Shown here: positions 10,066-21,385 of the stretch, piece after piece | Position numbering within the stretch: the stretch's first letter is position 1 | Layout of the letters: every line of letters starts with the position of its first letter | Origin: Siphonodentalium dalli | Lineage: Eukaryota; Mollusca; Scaphopoda; Gadilida; Siphonodentaliidae | NCBI GenBank assembly: GCA_032622095.1 | Contig: CP136065.1 | Coordinates: 91,953,343-92,017,342, forward strand | Reading direction: 5' to 3' | DNA length: 64,000 bases | Program-made: the position numbers and the translations under genes | The notes under the pieces: model-generated | The model's database searches: none | The model's input: the letters and a program-made list of their open reading frames with translations, nothing else | What the model was told of the DNA's origin: nothing

Positions 10066-10973
10066 ACTCAGTAGCCAAAAACATGGGATGATGACCAATT
10101 TGCATGTAGCTATACTGTTATGCCCTTGCAGAAATATTTTGTAGCCACTTGGTTATTTTGAAGACTCACTGACTTACACATGTATATATGAAAGACTTTA
10201 CCTTGTATCAGTAATTGGTTTCACTCATTTCAGCTTGAAAGGAATACAATTATTGAAAGAGGGTATCCAAATTACACTTTAATAGTGTGAGCCTAATTGA
10301 TTTACGCTTGAATGCAATTTAATTGCGTTATGATACTGATTACCCCAATGGAACATGTCTAGACCTAGCTCACATGATTTTGCGAATTTATGCCAAATCA
10401 TATCCTAAATGTGCATTTTACTTGTGTTAGGTTGTGTATAATTCCCCGCCAAGTTTAATACCAGTATACACCCATATTTGTCTACATTTTGACTATTCTA
10501 AAATTAAATTCACTGTGGTGTATTATTGGAAGTATTTAGTGGGCTAGCCTGGGATTCTCAAATAGATGGAACGGTCTATTCTCTCATATTTAATTACGCC
10601 TTTAATTTATAATCAATCGAAAAAAAGGAGCAATCAAATGGTAGATGAAGACCTCATTGCTTCTTCTTTTTTCATTTTTGCCGGTGGTGGTGTTATTGAG
10701 CTGGTGTCCGAGGTTGTGTTGGAGTTATGCGTGCTATTTTCAGAGTCGGTTACCGGTATTATCTGTATCTGCCACATTACTTTGGGATCAGGGTGTGTTC
10801 AAACGTAGTTGCCAGTGGTGGTGTTATGAATTCTGTCTACTACCAGTAGTTGAAGTTCGCTCTATCAATGTTTCTCTCTCCAAGGATGGTGAAGACTCTG
10901 GTCGATGTAGATTGGAGTCTTTCGCCTGTGACCGCTGTGAGTGGTGCTGTATTCCCCAGCTGGTAACTCTATA
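10066..10973. other. No gene recognised; open but unassigned stretch 10640-10970
   Basis: The segment 10566-10989 stays open in overlapping plus frames, but those frames give a Leu/Cys/Trp-rich protein with no recognised family, and the minus strand has short Ser-rich open stretches. Base composition is less AT-rich than the surroundings. It lies upstream of GEMIN8 and could hold an untranslated exon or promoter, but nothing in the sequence shows it. Confidence 0.35.
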
Positions 10974-11492
10974 CTGTGAATGGCTTTAAATTCGTTGGTA
11001 TTAATTTTCGTGGTTCAGCCATTTATGACTTTTTCGTGGGTTCGTAAATTCGTGGGTCCGCCGGTGCTAAATGTCGCTTCCAACCCCCCAAAATAATAAC
11101 AATCAAGTCCATCGAGTAGAAGTGCAGACACCTCGGCGATCCGTCGAAAATTGCGAATCCACACTGCAGGCGTATAATTAATTAGCATGTTGCGTGTCCA
11201 AGCTTTTGTTGACGACTATAGAGAATGTAAACAACGGGATTGTATTACATAAACCTACATAACCTACATGTAGGTGAGTCACTCTCTTTTGAGTCTTTTC
11301 ATAAATCATAACATAACTCCCTAGGCGATGAATGTACATCGATTCAATTGAGTTACATGTAACTCCCGATTGACATTCTCAAATTGGGGATGGTGATTGT
11401 TTCGAAGAAAACATTTTTTCGTGGGGTTTTTAATTTTGTTGTTATCAACAACCACGAAAATTTAATCACAACGAATAAATGTACTTTTACAG
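10974..11492. mobile_element. 519-bp TA-flanked MITE (TTCGTGG family)
   Basis: TA occurs at 10972-10973 and 11493-11494. The left end CTGTGAATGGC leads into AATTCGTT and TTTTCGTGG. The right end inverted reads CTGTAAAAGTACATTTATTCG and continues into TTTTCGTGG. The paired CTGT-ends and internal TTCGTGGG repeats are the pattern of a widespread invertebrate MITE type. It contains no reading frame of note. Confidence 0.65.
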
Positions 11493-11494
11493 TA

Positions 11495-11994
11495 TATGAT
11501 TCAACAGTCAGTCTTATGAGGCAGGGCATATAGCTGTTGCTTAAGGAAACAGTCATCTGCTCAAATACACTTGGTTTTACAGCCTACAGGTGCCTATGCT
11601 GATTTTCACACAAAAAGACTTACCCTGTCCTGCTGTCCTTGTCTTTAAATGTACAGGTATATAAATTAACAAGTGTCAGTCACCCAACAGGAAAGAAGGG
11701 TGAAGGGAACTGCACATTGCAGACCGACCATCCTGTCTCTAAGCTGTCAGGCCTTCGTCCGGAAACAACTAAAAAATCTACCAAAATGAAAGACACTGTT
11801 ATTCTCTTGAGTGCCTAATAGTGGTACATGTAAATTTATATTTTTTCCTAATGAAATTTGCACATGCACATACACGATCGTTATTTTGCCCTGTTCTTTA
11901 ATTAATTTTCGCTATGATCTCAAATATGTGAATATGCCAAATTGTATGATTATTCAATTGTCAGAATGAATTACTGCTCGAAAATATAACTATA
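11495..11994. other. No gene or complete repeat recognised
   Basis: GAGTGCCTAATAGTGG at about 11810 resembles one end of the CTCAGGTGCCTAATA MITE. Nothing else was identified. Confidence 0.4.
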
Positions 11995-11996
11995 TA

Positions 11997-12653
11997 CTCT
12001 CAGGTGCTTAATAATCATGATGGCCTACTGATAGTGATGGGTGGGGATTAGGCTGAAATTAATATTAGTGATGGCAATTTCACTCTATGTCACAATGCCA
12101 AATAATAGTGATCGTTGGGAATTTTTTCCAAAATTAATAATCATGCTGACATTATTGTTGCTGATGGGGTCATTGTCACAAGGCATCGATCACATTTGTA
12201 GCCAGCTTTTTAAATTGATCACAAATGTAGCCAGCTTTTTCATGATGATCACATTTTTAGCCAGTTTTTCATATTCATGCAGCCTCAATGAACATGACTA
12301 GGTTAATCTCATTTATCTGAGTTGATGGATGAAAAACAACTTGAATTTTAATGTGATATTAATTCAGCATCTAATAACCTAATTTTTCCGATCAATGTCG
12401 TTAGAATGCTTGAATTATATTCCAATATAAGTTGATAAACGAAGTCAGTTTTGGAGCATGATGTCAACATTTAGTCACGAACACGATGTCATAATTCGCG
12501 CCATATAAAGATTGGGATTAGAAAAGCTGGCTACGAATATGATCGCCGGTGAAAAGCTGGCTACATTTGTGGCCGATTTAAAAAGCTGGCTACGAATGTG
12601 ACTGGAGCCTTGTGACAATGACCCCATCGGCATTATTATTAGGCACCTGAGAG
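11997..12653. mobile_element. CTCAGGTGCCTAATA MITE interrupted by a second MITE
   Basis: TA occurs at 11995-11996 and 12654-12655. The ends are CTCTCAGGTGCTTAATAAT and, inverted, CTCTCAGGTGCCTAATAAT. The first 165 bases follow the 9872 copy; the remainder up to the right end is filled by the nested element at 12163-12628. Confidence 0.75.
12163..12628. mobile_element. Nested 466-bp MITE with GTAGCCAGCTTTTT repeats
   Basis: Twenty-two-base perfect inverted ends run from 12163 to 12184 and from 12607 to 12628; they begin GATGGGGTCATTGTCACAAG. Subterminally, the unit ATCACATTTGTAGCCAGCTTTTT repeats about three times on the left and appears inverted about three times on the right. No convincing target duplication was found. 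It is inside the MITE at 11997-12653. Confidence 0.75.
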
Positions 12654-12726
12654 TACTACATGTACTGCACTTAAAATTAATGGATACACATTTATCTCCA
12701 TTTTCACCAGTGTCTATCTGGTACCA

Positions 12727-12905
12727 GGGTTGGGGTAATCGTAATCAGTAATTGTAATCAAAGTACCGTAATCGATAACACAATTTGGAGTAATCACCTG
12801 TAATCAGTAATCATGACATTTTTTGATTACAAGTAATTGTAATCGATTACTTTAAAAAGTACCTGTAATCATGATTACATTTTGATTACTTTTTTGATTA
12901 CTTTT
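12727..12905. repeat. TAATC/GATTA-rich repeat
   Basis: Irregular reiteration of GTAATC, with GATTAC in inverted orientation (TGTAATCAGTAATCATGAC, TTGATTACTTTTTTGATTAC). It resembles short non-autonomous repeats with this motif in other invertebrates. Borders are not defined. Confidence 0.5.
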
Positions 12906-13074
12906 AGTACCAGACTGGTACTGTTATATCATATATGAATGTAACAGTACACAGTGTCCTATTATTCTGCCCTGTACTGTCATTAAAATTTTGGAGAGTT
13001 TCCACCATGTACTATATTATTCCGACCTCTACTTACTATTGGGTACTCTAACTTCTAAGAGCAAGTGCCCCCAC

Positions 13075-13530
13075 AGATGCTGCGATTAAAATCGTAAGTG
13101 GGGAAAATCGCAGGTGGAGAAAAGTTACTTGCCCGCAGATGCTACGGTGCTGCGATGTATGCAGCTACGATTTTATCCATGTGATCAATCACATGATAGC
13201 AAAATGTTATATCAAATGAATTCTCCGCATTATGCAACTATATACATTGCATGTATCTCAATTTTCTAAACTAACAAGTTGAACTTGAAAGTTCAAGTGA
13301 AATTGAATAATTTTTTATTTTGACATTTTTGTACGGTACCTGTCAACTCCAAAGCTGCCGCAATTTCAACAATTGCGGCAGCCCTCTTCTCATGGTCACG
13401 CTACGATTTTCCTGGTAAAAATCAAACATCGCTACGATTTGGCTGCGACATTGTCCTGGGCATGCACAGTAGATGCTCCACCTGCGATTTTCCCCACTTA
13501 CGATTTTTATCGAAGTGTCTGCGGTGGCAC
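13075..13530. mobile_element. 456-bp element with long imperfect inverted ends
   Basis: About 54 bases at each end are inverted repeats: GTGCCCCCACAGATGC opposite GTGCCACCGCAGACAC. Both continue into AAAATCGTAAGTGGGGAAAA and then CGCAGGTGGA. CTACGATTT recurs several times inside. No clean target duplication was seen, so the superfamily is open. Confidence 0.7.
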
Positions 13531-13554
13531 TAAAGTCAAATTTGGGCCATTCCA

Positions 13555-15334
13555 TGTCACGTGTGTTACATATTGCACGAAATTTTGGTGACATTTTCAA
13601 GCAGCATTTGGTGTGCATTCAATATAATATAAAATGATTCACTGCATAGTCGAGATAATAACCCCATCATAACTATGCAATCGGTCCTTAAGGCTGTGTA
13701 GTAAATGTATTAGTGTACTATGCTTGTATATGACTGTCACGTGTGTTACAGCGCACAAATGAGAAAAATAGGACCTCTGTTTTCTATGCAAAAAGTCTGT
13801 GAAGTTACTTGTTCGATACATAATTGGCGCTTCTTTCAAATAAGAAAAAAGACTCTACTTCAATGTGCAATTAGTACTTTTAATGAGAGTTGAATGTATT
13901 TCTCGCCCTGATAGCATATTCACTGTCACGTGTGTTACATCGCTGTCACGTGCGTTACGCGTGTGAAACCAGTATCCTATTTTCAATCAGTTCATAACCG
14001 ATTGTCAAATTTATGCACAAGTTTTGTTTCAAAAGATGATTTTATGCATATTACAGCAGAACATAACAAAATTTAATATCAATTCATAAGAAGAGAGGTA
14101 CAAGGGAACATGACATTACTAGACATAACCAAAGCCCATTATTGGTAATTAACATCATTAGATAGAAAGTATTTGTTCACAATCCATTTAACTGTTTAAG
14201 TAAAGCTAGCTGCAGAGAATACTTTGGTTAAGTTTTCTTAAACCACTAAAATGTGAGGCCATATTACTGGTATATATCTGATGTATGGTATATGACTGAA
14301 ATGAACACATGTGCCCAGCTTAAGGGGTATTAATTTTAGCTTCAAACTTCAAATTGAACAATGTGGATTGTGGGTGCACACCCTTGTCGTGTTCCAGAAT
14401 CGGCTTGATTATGAATGCACGAATGACTTACAACATATGACACCAATCCCTCTAGATATTGTGAAGGTATGCGGTAATATACATGTACACTGTCAAACTT
14501 AATACATTGCCACCAAAACTGTTCTGTAGAGAATTGAGAATAGCGTTCATTCTTACTGTATCAAGAAGAAACTAACAGAACACTCTTCACTGCTACATGT
14601 ACACTAGATGCTGCAGAAAAATAGGCACTTTATTTGTTCAGATGCAATAATTCCTATCACTTTAGTAAATATTCTGGAGCCATAGTACAAGTGTAGATTT
14701 TATGTATTTGAGCATGACAGGGGGCCAGAAATAGCAGGTTTTGTAACTTTTGGAAGTACATGTAAAAGATTATTTGTCAATTTGCCATTTTAATTATTGT
14801 ATTTTGAATACTAAGATCTATCATTGAAAAGATGTGACAGTCCACTTATATTCAGACCAATATAAAGGATCATATTTCAGATGTGTTTTGGCATTGAGGA
14901 GTCTGCAGATCTGTTTTGAGATCAATATTATGAATCTCCTATTGATAATCTGTATGTGGAGGTGTTAGCCAGACACCTGCGATGCGTTCAGTTCAGAACA
15001 GGTTCTAATGCTTAGCCGTAGATGTCAGGAATTAATTAACATATCCAAATGAGTGTGTGAATCTAGTCTGTTTACAGATATTAGCAACATAATTAATCTA
15101 GAAACAGCTTTCAGAAGTCTTGGACCCATGTTTTCAATCACTGTAAGCCATGCGTCACGTGTGTTACAGAAATTAAACCACATGTATCTGGGCATTAGGT
15201 GGTGATCAAGTTTTTCCCGAAATTGTCCAGGAAAGTTTCTACCTTTGAATATGTATTAATGTGAAACATTGTGCAGTATTTCCAGTTCTAACTTCTAAGT
15301 AAAAAATACTGTTAATTCTGTCACGTGTGTTACA
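13555..15334 (+). repeat. Cluster of TGTCACGTGTGTTACA motif
   Basis: Four near-identical 15-16-mers occur at 13555-13570, 13735-13750, 13924-13939 and 13944-13958 (the last TGTCACGTGCGTTAC), then two more at 15154-15168 and 15319-15334. All are in the same orientation. Each contains the E-box CACGTG. The intervening sequence is not repeated, so this is not a tandem satellite. Whether it is a regulatory cluster or relics of short insertions is undecided. Confidence 0.7.
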
Positions 15335-15411
15335 CTTACAAGCCAAATGTGAATTTCCTGACAAATGTTTTTCTTGATATGCATCATATATCCAAGTAAT
15401 AAGCATGCCTA
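13571..15411. other. Non-coding stretch, no gene recognised
   Basis: Apart from the TGTCACGTGTGTTACA motifs, nothing was recognised. The small open frames are short and lack family features. Confidence 0.5.
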
Positions 15412-16870
15412 GATTCAAGATTTAAGATTCAATAAGATTTATTTCGTATTCAATATAATTATAATACATATATATCAACAGGACCCCACAAAAAGTTTAA
15501 CTTGTAAGGGCAGGGCCCTTATGCTTGTATAATGATACAGTGTTATGTGTACGTATATTGGGTGTATATAGTGCGGGTGCGTATTTACAATGTGTGTATT
15601 ATTGTATAGAGATGGGCAAGAAGGGGTGGGGGCATGGGGTGGGGGGGGGGTCGGGTTGTGAGATGGTGATTATAGTCATTTTTTTTAGTTGTTATGGTTT
15701 ATCTGGTAGCCAATATGATTATCTTGATGTCTTTATGCTGAGACCTGCGCGATCGTCTTGCAATTTTCAATAATGTGGGGAATACCAGTATTTAAGGTGA
15801 TCAATGAAATATGGGTGTGAATACTGCTTGATTTGGTTGAGGAATTGGTTAAGGTTATAGACAAGTTGATTATTTTTGCACTGTTGTTCAGATGAGTGAC
15901 AAATAGTAACACATGGAGGAAAAGTGGCATAAATTTGGTTGGCCTGTTCCTCACCGGGAGAGCTGGCCAGGAGAGGGAGGATTATACTATGAGAATAAAG
16001 AGAAGTTCATTAATTTCTGCCCCCTCTTCTGGACAGTCTCTGCCGTCAGGGACTGCTGGCTGGTATTGCCTTAGTTTATATAATAGGGGAGAGAATACAT
16101 ACAAACTGGATTGTTATTTGATATTTGGGGTGTATTTATTAATGAAATGTGATTTTAGGTACTTATGATATTTGTCACTAGTTTCTACACGAAGCTTACA
16201 ATCACATGGGAGTTCATTCCATAGACATCTGGCTCTGGTTGATATGACACTTCTTGCTTTTTTTGTTCTTCTGAATTCACAATACAGATTTGAATTTGCT
16301 TTGAACCGGGTATTGTGGTTATGGATATCATGTATATTAGTAAATATTGAAGACAGCGATTTGTGGAGTTTCTTTTGATGGAAATCATGTAAAATTTGTA
16401 TTAGTTGCATGTTTCCAATGTCATTCATCAATAGCAAATTGTGGTCCCTGCATATTTCTGGTATGCTTTTTTTTTTGTAAGATAGTGTGGCGATAGCTTT
16501 GTTTTGTATTTTTTCAAGATTTTCAAGGTTTTTCTTTGTTGTTGCACTCCATATGGCATTACAATATGTGAGATGTGGGATAATCAGTACAGAATAGATT
16601 GTTTTCATTGTATCTCTGGGTATGAAATCACTGATTTTTCTCATGACTCCTAAATTTTTTGACAGTTTTTTAGTAATAGATTCCACTTGCATATTCCATG
16701 ATAAATTTTCTTCAATAATAATTCCTAGGAATTTAGTGTTTTTAACTCTTTTTGTATCTGATTTTCATTGATCTTGAGCTCGGGTAGGACAGTTATTTTT
16801 TGCATAGATCTGTATTCGTAAATATCATGTAATAAGTTTTTTCTAGGTTTAGAGATAGTTTATTAAGCAA
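15412..16870 (-). mobile_element. 5'-truncated non-LTR retrotransposon, 3' part (CR1/L2-like)
   Basis: On the minus strand, a decayed reverse-transcriptase thumb and C-terminal region is followed by a 3' UTR containing CATAAGGGCCCTGCCC and GGGTCCTGTTGATA. It ends in AATAAATCTTATTGAATC with TTGAATC-type repeats near 15416. The upstream part (about 16690-16870) encodes KLSLNLEKT and FLGIIIEENLSWN across a frameshift, typical of the segment after the catalytic motif. The palm with the catalytic aspartates is missing. Confidence 0.8.
16114..16692 (-). pseudogene. LINE reverse transcriptase C-terminal fragment
   Basis: This 192-codon frame covers the region after the reverse-transcriptase palm. 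Recognisable blocks are RDTMKTIYSVLIIPHLTYC, then NLEKIQNKAIATLSY, HNHNTRFKAN and ARCLWNELPCDC, the classic order of CR1/L2-type elements. It lacks the catalytic YADD region and the endonuclease. The frame continues upstream only after a shift near 16700-16760. The displayed first methionine is internal to the protein, so this is a fragment and not an independent gene. Confidence 0.8.
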
Positions 16871-18723
16871 GCCTACAGAATAAGGTGGTCATTGTTTGTA
16901 AAATGACATGTAAATCAGTTTAATTGTTAATCGTAATATTTTTTTCCTAGACAGCATCAGCATTTCAACATGTATAGGATCAATTGTTTGGATATAGTAG
17001 CCATAAATTTGAACACTGATGCGCAAGGCATACACAACACATGTACAATCCTCATACAAATATTTTTTCCTGATAAATTGGATCAACATTATGTAGAAAA
17101 AGTATAAATTGTGACCGTGAGTCCAATTTGAATTTTTTTGTTATGTGGACCACTTTGCGTGGAATGGCCCCATTGATAAATTCCTAGACTCGATCCCCTT
17201 AATCATTTAATGGCCTTATCCCAGTCGCATGCTGACTGTGAAAGACTGATCCGTGATCGGTCTATTTTAGTACGATCGTGCTAAATTTATAGATCTGTAT
17301 ACTAGTATGCATGAATGGGATATTACGCTGCAAGCCCAAGCCAAGAGATTCGGAGATAATAAGAACTCCGTAGTTTGCACGTTGGTTGCTAGTCGAAAAT
17401 CTACGGGATACTAAAGATGTATAGTCAATTTTGGACTAGTTGGTTGCAGGTTGCATTCCAGTACGGAAATCGGCAAACAAGAAATCGCACAGGTTTAACG
17501 ATTTCCAACATCGTGCAGTTCAGAAATGAGCGTCAAATTTGGCGTTTTCTTTCCAATTATAACTGAAAATCCCGTAACAATTAATGATTACAATTTACAT
17601 TTTTTACAACTCTAAAATTTGTAAAAAATAATTGTATGCACGTCTTCAGCAGTTCAGAGTTTTAAAACATTTCACCGTATATCAAACTGTATGGTATCAA
17701 ACGACTAGGTTATCACTTGACTGTAACCTGTACGTGTAAGCCTTAATGGTGACCTTTTTGGTGGATTTAAATTAAATGTATTAATGTTTACTTTCTTACA
17801 AAGTAGAAACTCCCAAATAATTACATCGAAAATAGAAAACTGGATATGGTGGTGGACCAATGACGTTTCGTACGATGATATTTCGTACTTATTATGTTTT
17901 ATGCGGGTAAACGTTACTCTCCCCTATACAACTGAATTATCTTTATTCTAAAAGCAAACCTTGTTCAAAATTGACCATTGAGTGGCTACTCAGTCTTTTA
18001 AAGTGGTGTGAAATTCTACGATAGGGTGATCAAATATAAATGGAGAATAATCTTGTTAAAGTAGTAATTATTACAAATATGATATCAAAACTGACAACAC
18101 ATGTACACACTGACACAGTAATTCTTATATATTAATTAAATGCAGTTACTCTCGATGGCGAAATCAGTTACGTTAGTTTATCGCCGATAGATGCGTCCCG
18201 AATCGAGTAGTAGTTCACTGTAGACGAAGTGTTCTTTGGGGTAGTACGGCCGATTTGCTTTAGATTTTCGGCAATGTTAGTAGAATGCTACATTCCTCCA
18301 GTTGGATACTAGCTGATCAGTTTTACGGGACACACTAAAGTGTATGCCGAGGCCGGCTCCAAATAAAAGGTGTAAACGGGATGTTATGTGGCGTTTGGTC
18401 CGTTGTTTCTCAATGGATATTAATGAAATTTGGTGTATATGTCCGGGCTGGGACATGGAATACAATAACGTTTGAATTGTTTTTTAATTCACAAAGTTGT
18501 TGATTTTATTCAACTTTTTCGTTCTGAAACACACTATAAAGTGTAAACAGCCGGCTCCAATTAAAAGGCCGGTGTAAGCTAGCGGATTATGTGCTTAGCG
18601 GTATGGGTAATCGGATTAACTTACTGACGACTCTAGACTATTAGTCTTGGGTGTTTTGTATCATTTGAAGTTTTAGGGGAAATAATAATTTAGAAAGTGA
18701 AATACATGATAAAATAAATTTAA
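16871..18723. other. Long intergenic stretch, nothing coding recognised
   Basis: At 18300-18620 a segment is reiterated with variation (AAAGTGTAAAC and CCGGCTCCAA, twice). An inverted, diverged relative is at about 30120-30215 (CCGCTTACACC). At 18165-18210 CGCGTCCCGAATCGAG-like sequence is inverted relative to 49890-49935. These are probable decayed repeats without defined ends. Confidence 0.45.
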
Positions 18724-19192
18724 AGGTACTCAACCCGTAAAGAGGGTCCCCATCTCAACAGATTCCAACAACAACAATCCGATCAGAGGGTCCTATATTA
18801 CTATTTCTTTGGCTTTGGGGGTAAAAAATATTTGATTCGAGTCGAGGAACCCATCAAACAAAGTTCAGAGTTATTAGATATTGATTTTTCAAATTTGTTA
18901 TGTTCTCGAGATGAGTACTAATAACTGCCGTAATCTGCTCTGGATGTGTACTCCAAATCTATTCAAACAGACAAGGATGAATAACTCTAAAATCAAGTGG
19001 TAATTTTAACGCAATTTTGACTGAGTTCTGGGCCAGATAGTATTCCCGATAATGAAAAATAATAGATTTCTAAAATCGATATCTAACAAATCTGAGCTTT
19101 GATGGGTGACTTCCTCGACTCGAATCAAATATTTTTGACCCCCGAAGCCATTGAAATAGTAATTGAGAGGAGTTTTATCGGGTTGAGTACCT
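18724..19192. mobile_element. 469-bp TTAA-flanked MITE (AGGTACTCAACCC family)
   Basis: TTAA occurs at 18720-18723 and 19193-19196. The ends are AGGTACTCAACCCG and, inverted, AGGTACTCAACCCGATAAA. Subterminal sequence AAATATTTGATTCGAGTCGA is present on both arms in opposite orientation. A second copy ends at 53458. Confidence 0.75.
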
Positions 19193-19196
19193 TTAA

Positions 19197-20094
19197 TCAC
19201 AACGCATAAAATAATATAAAGACATTAAATTCACAGAATAAAACAAACATACGGCATACAGTTTCATGTTCGGTGCTGGATGGCACCTCTCAGAATGCGT
19301 TCAATTCTCCTCTTATATCGGACGATTCCGATATTCTGATCTTTATTCTCAGGCTGGTAGATGTGTATAAGGTCGGAGGTCGATGTCGGAACTAAAAAAA
19401 TATTTCCTGCATGTTTTTTTAGTGTTTGGCACTGAGTTAAATGGGCTTCAAAACCACTTTGAATGAGAGAAATAATGTAATTCTAACTGGCAAACTGACT
19501 GCAGGCAGTTATCGTGTTGTATTTTGTTGCAAATTTTGAAATCCAAGATGGCCGCTGGCAGCCATGTTTTTTTGGGCCGAATGACCTCAAAATGACTCAT
19601 TCCTATTTACATGACCATGCACAGAAATTCCTATACAGCTGTTTACAGTGAATTTCCCCCCGCAAATCTCTGTTTTAGTGTTAAAATGGGGGTGGGTGTC
19701 AAAAAATGGTCGGAAAAAACTGCCGAAAACGGAAAAAAGTTTGGCGGTGGGGGTGGTCGGGTGGGTACAAAAAATTATCGAAAGGGAATTGATATTCTGC
19801 CAGCTTTTTCAAAATTGACTCGACGGATAATTTCCCCAAACCACATCTCCCTTTTGTCGTTTTTACCAAAAAATGCGATCTTAGTCTTGAACATGTGATC
19901 TTGGTGTTTGAAATAAATATTTTTGATGATATGATTGAGTGTAGCAAGGAGAAATGTGATACATGGGCCCACCGTTATAGATCCGTAAATATTTCCAACA
20001 GTAACGTGTCAACAATTGATTATGTTTTAATATCAATGTGCACTTCATAGACTTCATTGAGTTTGATATCTTTGTCATGTATCTTATGGGAGGC
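19197..20094. other. No gene; fragment of a tandem-core element at 19539-19625
   Basis: TTGAAATCCAAGATGGCCGC through GACTCATTCCTATTTACATG is the reverse complement of one unit of the tandem element at 38351-39805. The rest is unassigned; the open frames at 19611-19947 have G-rich biased codons and no family signal. Confidence 0.5.
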
Positions 20095-20115
20095 CAAATT
20101 CACATTTAATAATGA

Positions 20116-20225
20116 ATTGCGCTTAAGCGCAAATACCACATATTGTGCTTAAGCGCAAATAGGGCATTTACGCTTAAGCGCAATTAATTGCCCTTAAGCG
20201 CAATCAATTGCACTTAAGCATAATT
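20116..20225. repeat. TTGCGCTTAAGCGCAA palindrome array, left
   Basis: About five variants of the 16-bp self-complementary unit TTGCGCTTAAGCGCAA, spaced by ATTAATTGC-like sequence, directly inside the left TGGGAGGCC end. Confidence 0.8.
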
Positions 20226-20516
20226 GTGACTACTATCTAACCTACCCATAAACCATTAGCATGACCTGGTGTATCACCTAGCAACACAAGATGAGCATTG
20301 GGCTAATTTTGACCTGTACTCAACAGTCAACTGTGAGTATGTGTTCAACAAGGAGGATCCCTAATTACATATTATCAGCATCCCTCTATCCAAAGAATTG
20401 ATGTCGCCTTCCCGGAACTCTTAGTAATTTTTTGTATGATGTTTTTAATGTATTTTTGCACAGATTTTAGCCTATACATGCATGCGGTGTCACTGCATGA
20501 GGGCTTTCTTACCTCA

Positions 20517-20678
20517 TAACGTTTCAGGATTTAGTCGGAAATATGGCTTGTTGCCATTCATCGAAAAGCTCTCGAGAGCTTTCCAATGAATGGCAACAAG
20601 CCATATTTCCGACTAAATCCTGAAAAGTTATCCATAATTCTGCTGTGGTTAAGGAGTCGATTAATTAGAGCATTACTG
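20517..20678. repeat. Palindromic MITE (GGATTTAGTCGG family), left end missing
   Basis: This copy has a near-perfect hairpin: CAGGATTTAGTCGGAAATAT...TGCCATTCATCG opposite its reverse complement, ending GAGCATTACTG before TA at 20679-20680. The family consensus begins CAGTAATGCCCTAA next to TA. It interrupts a diverged direct repeat (TCAGCATCCCT, GTGTCAC...GAGGGCTT) present before and after it. Confidence 0.75.
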
Positions 20679-20680
20679 TA

Positions 20681-21239
20681 TGGTTTACTTATTGACTTAA
20701 ATCAGGGGAAAAAACCCTATTTTCATATTATCAGCATCCCTGTCCAAAAAATGGTGTGTAATCACTGGAGCTTTGGTGTCTCAGTCCTGGAGCTCTAGTT
20801 TTTCTTATTAAATCAGCATCTCTTGCACAAATCTATAGTATTTCCATGATCATATAGTGTGAATGTGGTGTCACCGAGGGCTTGCTTCCCTCATATGGTG
20901 TGCCTGTATACTCGAAAATTTAAGAAAATCAATGTCGCCCCGACTAATACAGAAAGTAATGCTATTGCAAGTAGCCCCAACTAATATATACCGAAGTTAT
21001 CGTTCGTGATTGGATTCAGTCGTCTTTTATCTCGCTCTGTTATCTTTCAAAAGTTTCTTTAATTCTATACAGTTCTAGTTATCAAGAATTTGTGTACTTC
21101 CTCCAGGATGTAATAATGTTGGATTGTGCCAGTTTTCATTTGTTCATTCTTCGGGGATTTTGCCATATAAATATGTTTTTTCAAATGCTGAGGTATTGTT
21201 TACATATTGGTCTATTGTATCCCGCCTATTGACGCCATG
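20681..21239. other. Unassigned sequence before the LINE
   Basis: It contains the second half of the diverged repeat around the hairpin MITE (GGTGTCACCGAGGGCTTGCT near 20870 versus GGTGTCACTGCATGAGGGCT near 20485). The 5' boundary of the following LINE could not be located and may lie within this interval. Confidence 0.4.
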
Positions 21240-21385
21240 TTACTAATGAACTCTACTCACTGCTAATTGAAAACGACCACAGTCGACAACCCCTGTCTGG
21301 ATGGAATTTTCACGGTTCAGCGATTTCTAATTAACTTTCCAGCAGTTGGATAGGGCCGACGAAAGTCCGCTTTTTTTACCTAAAT

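Noticed and set aside
10566-10989. Overlapping plus-strand frames giving Leu/Cys/Trp-rich proteins
   Set aside because: No recognised domain, and no splice or start context. One could pass for a membrane protein, but composition alone is not evidence.
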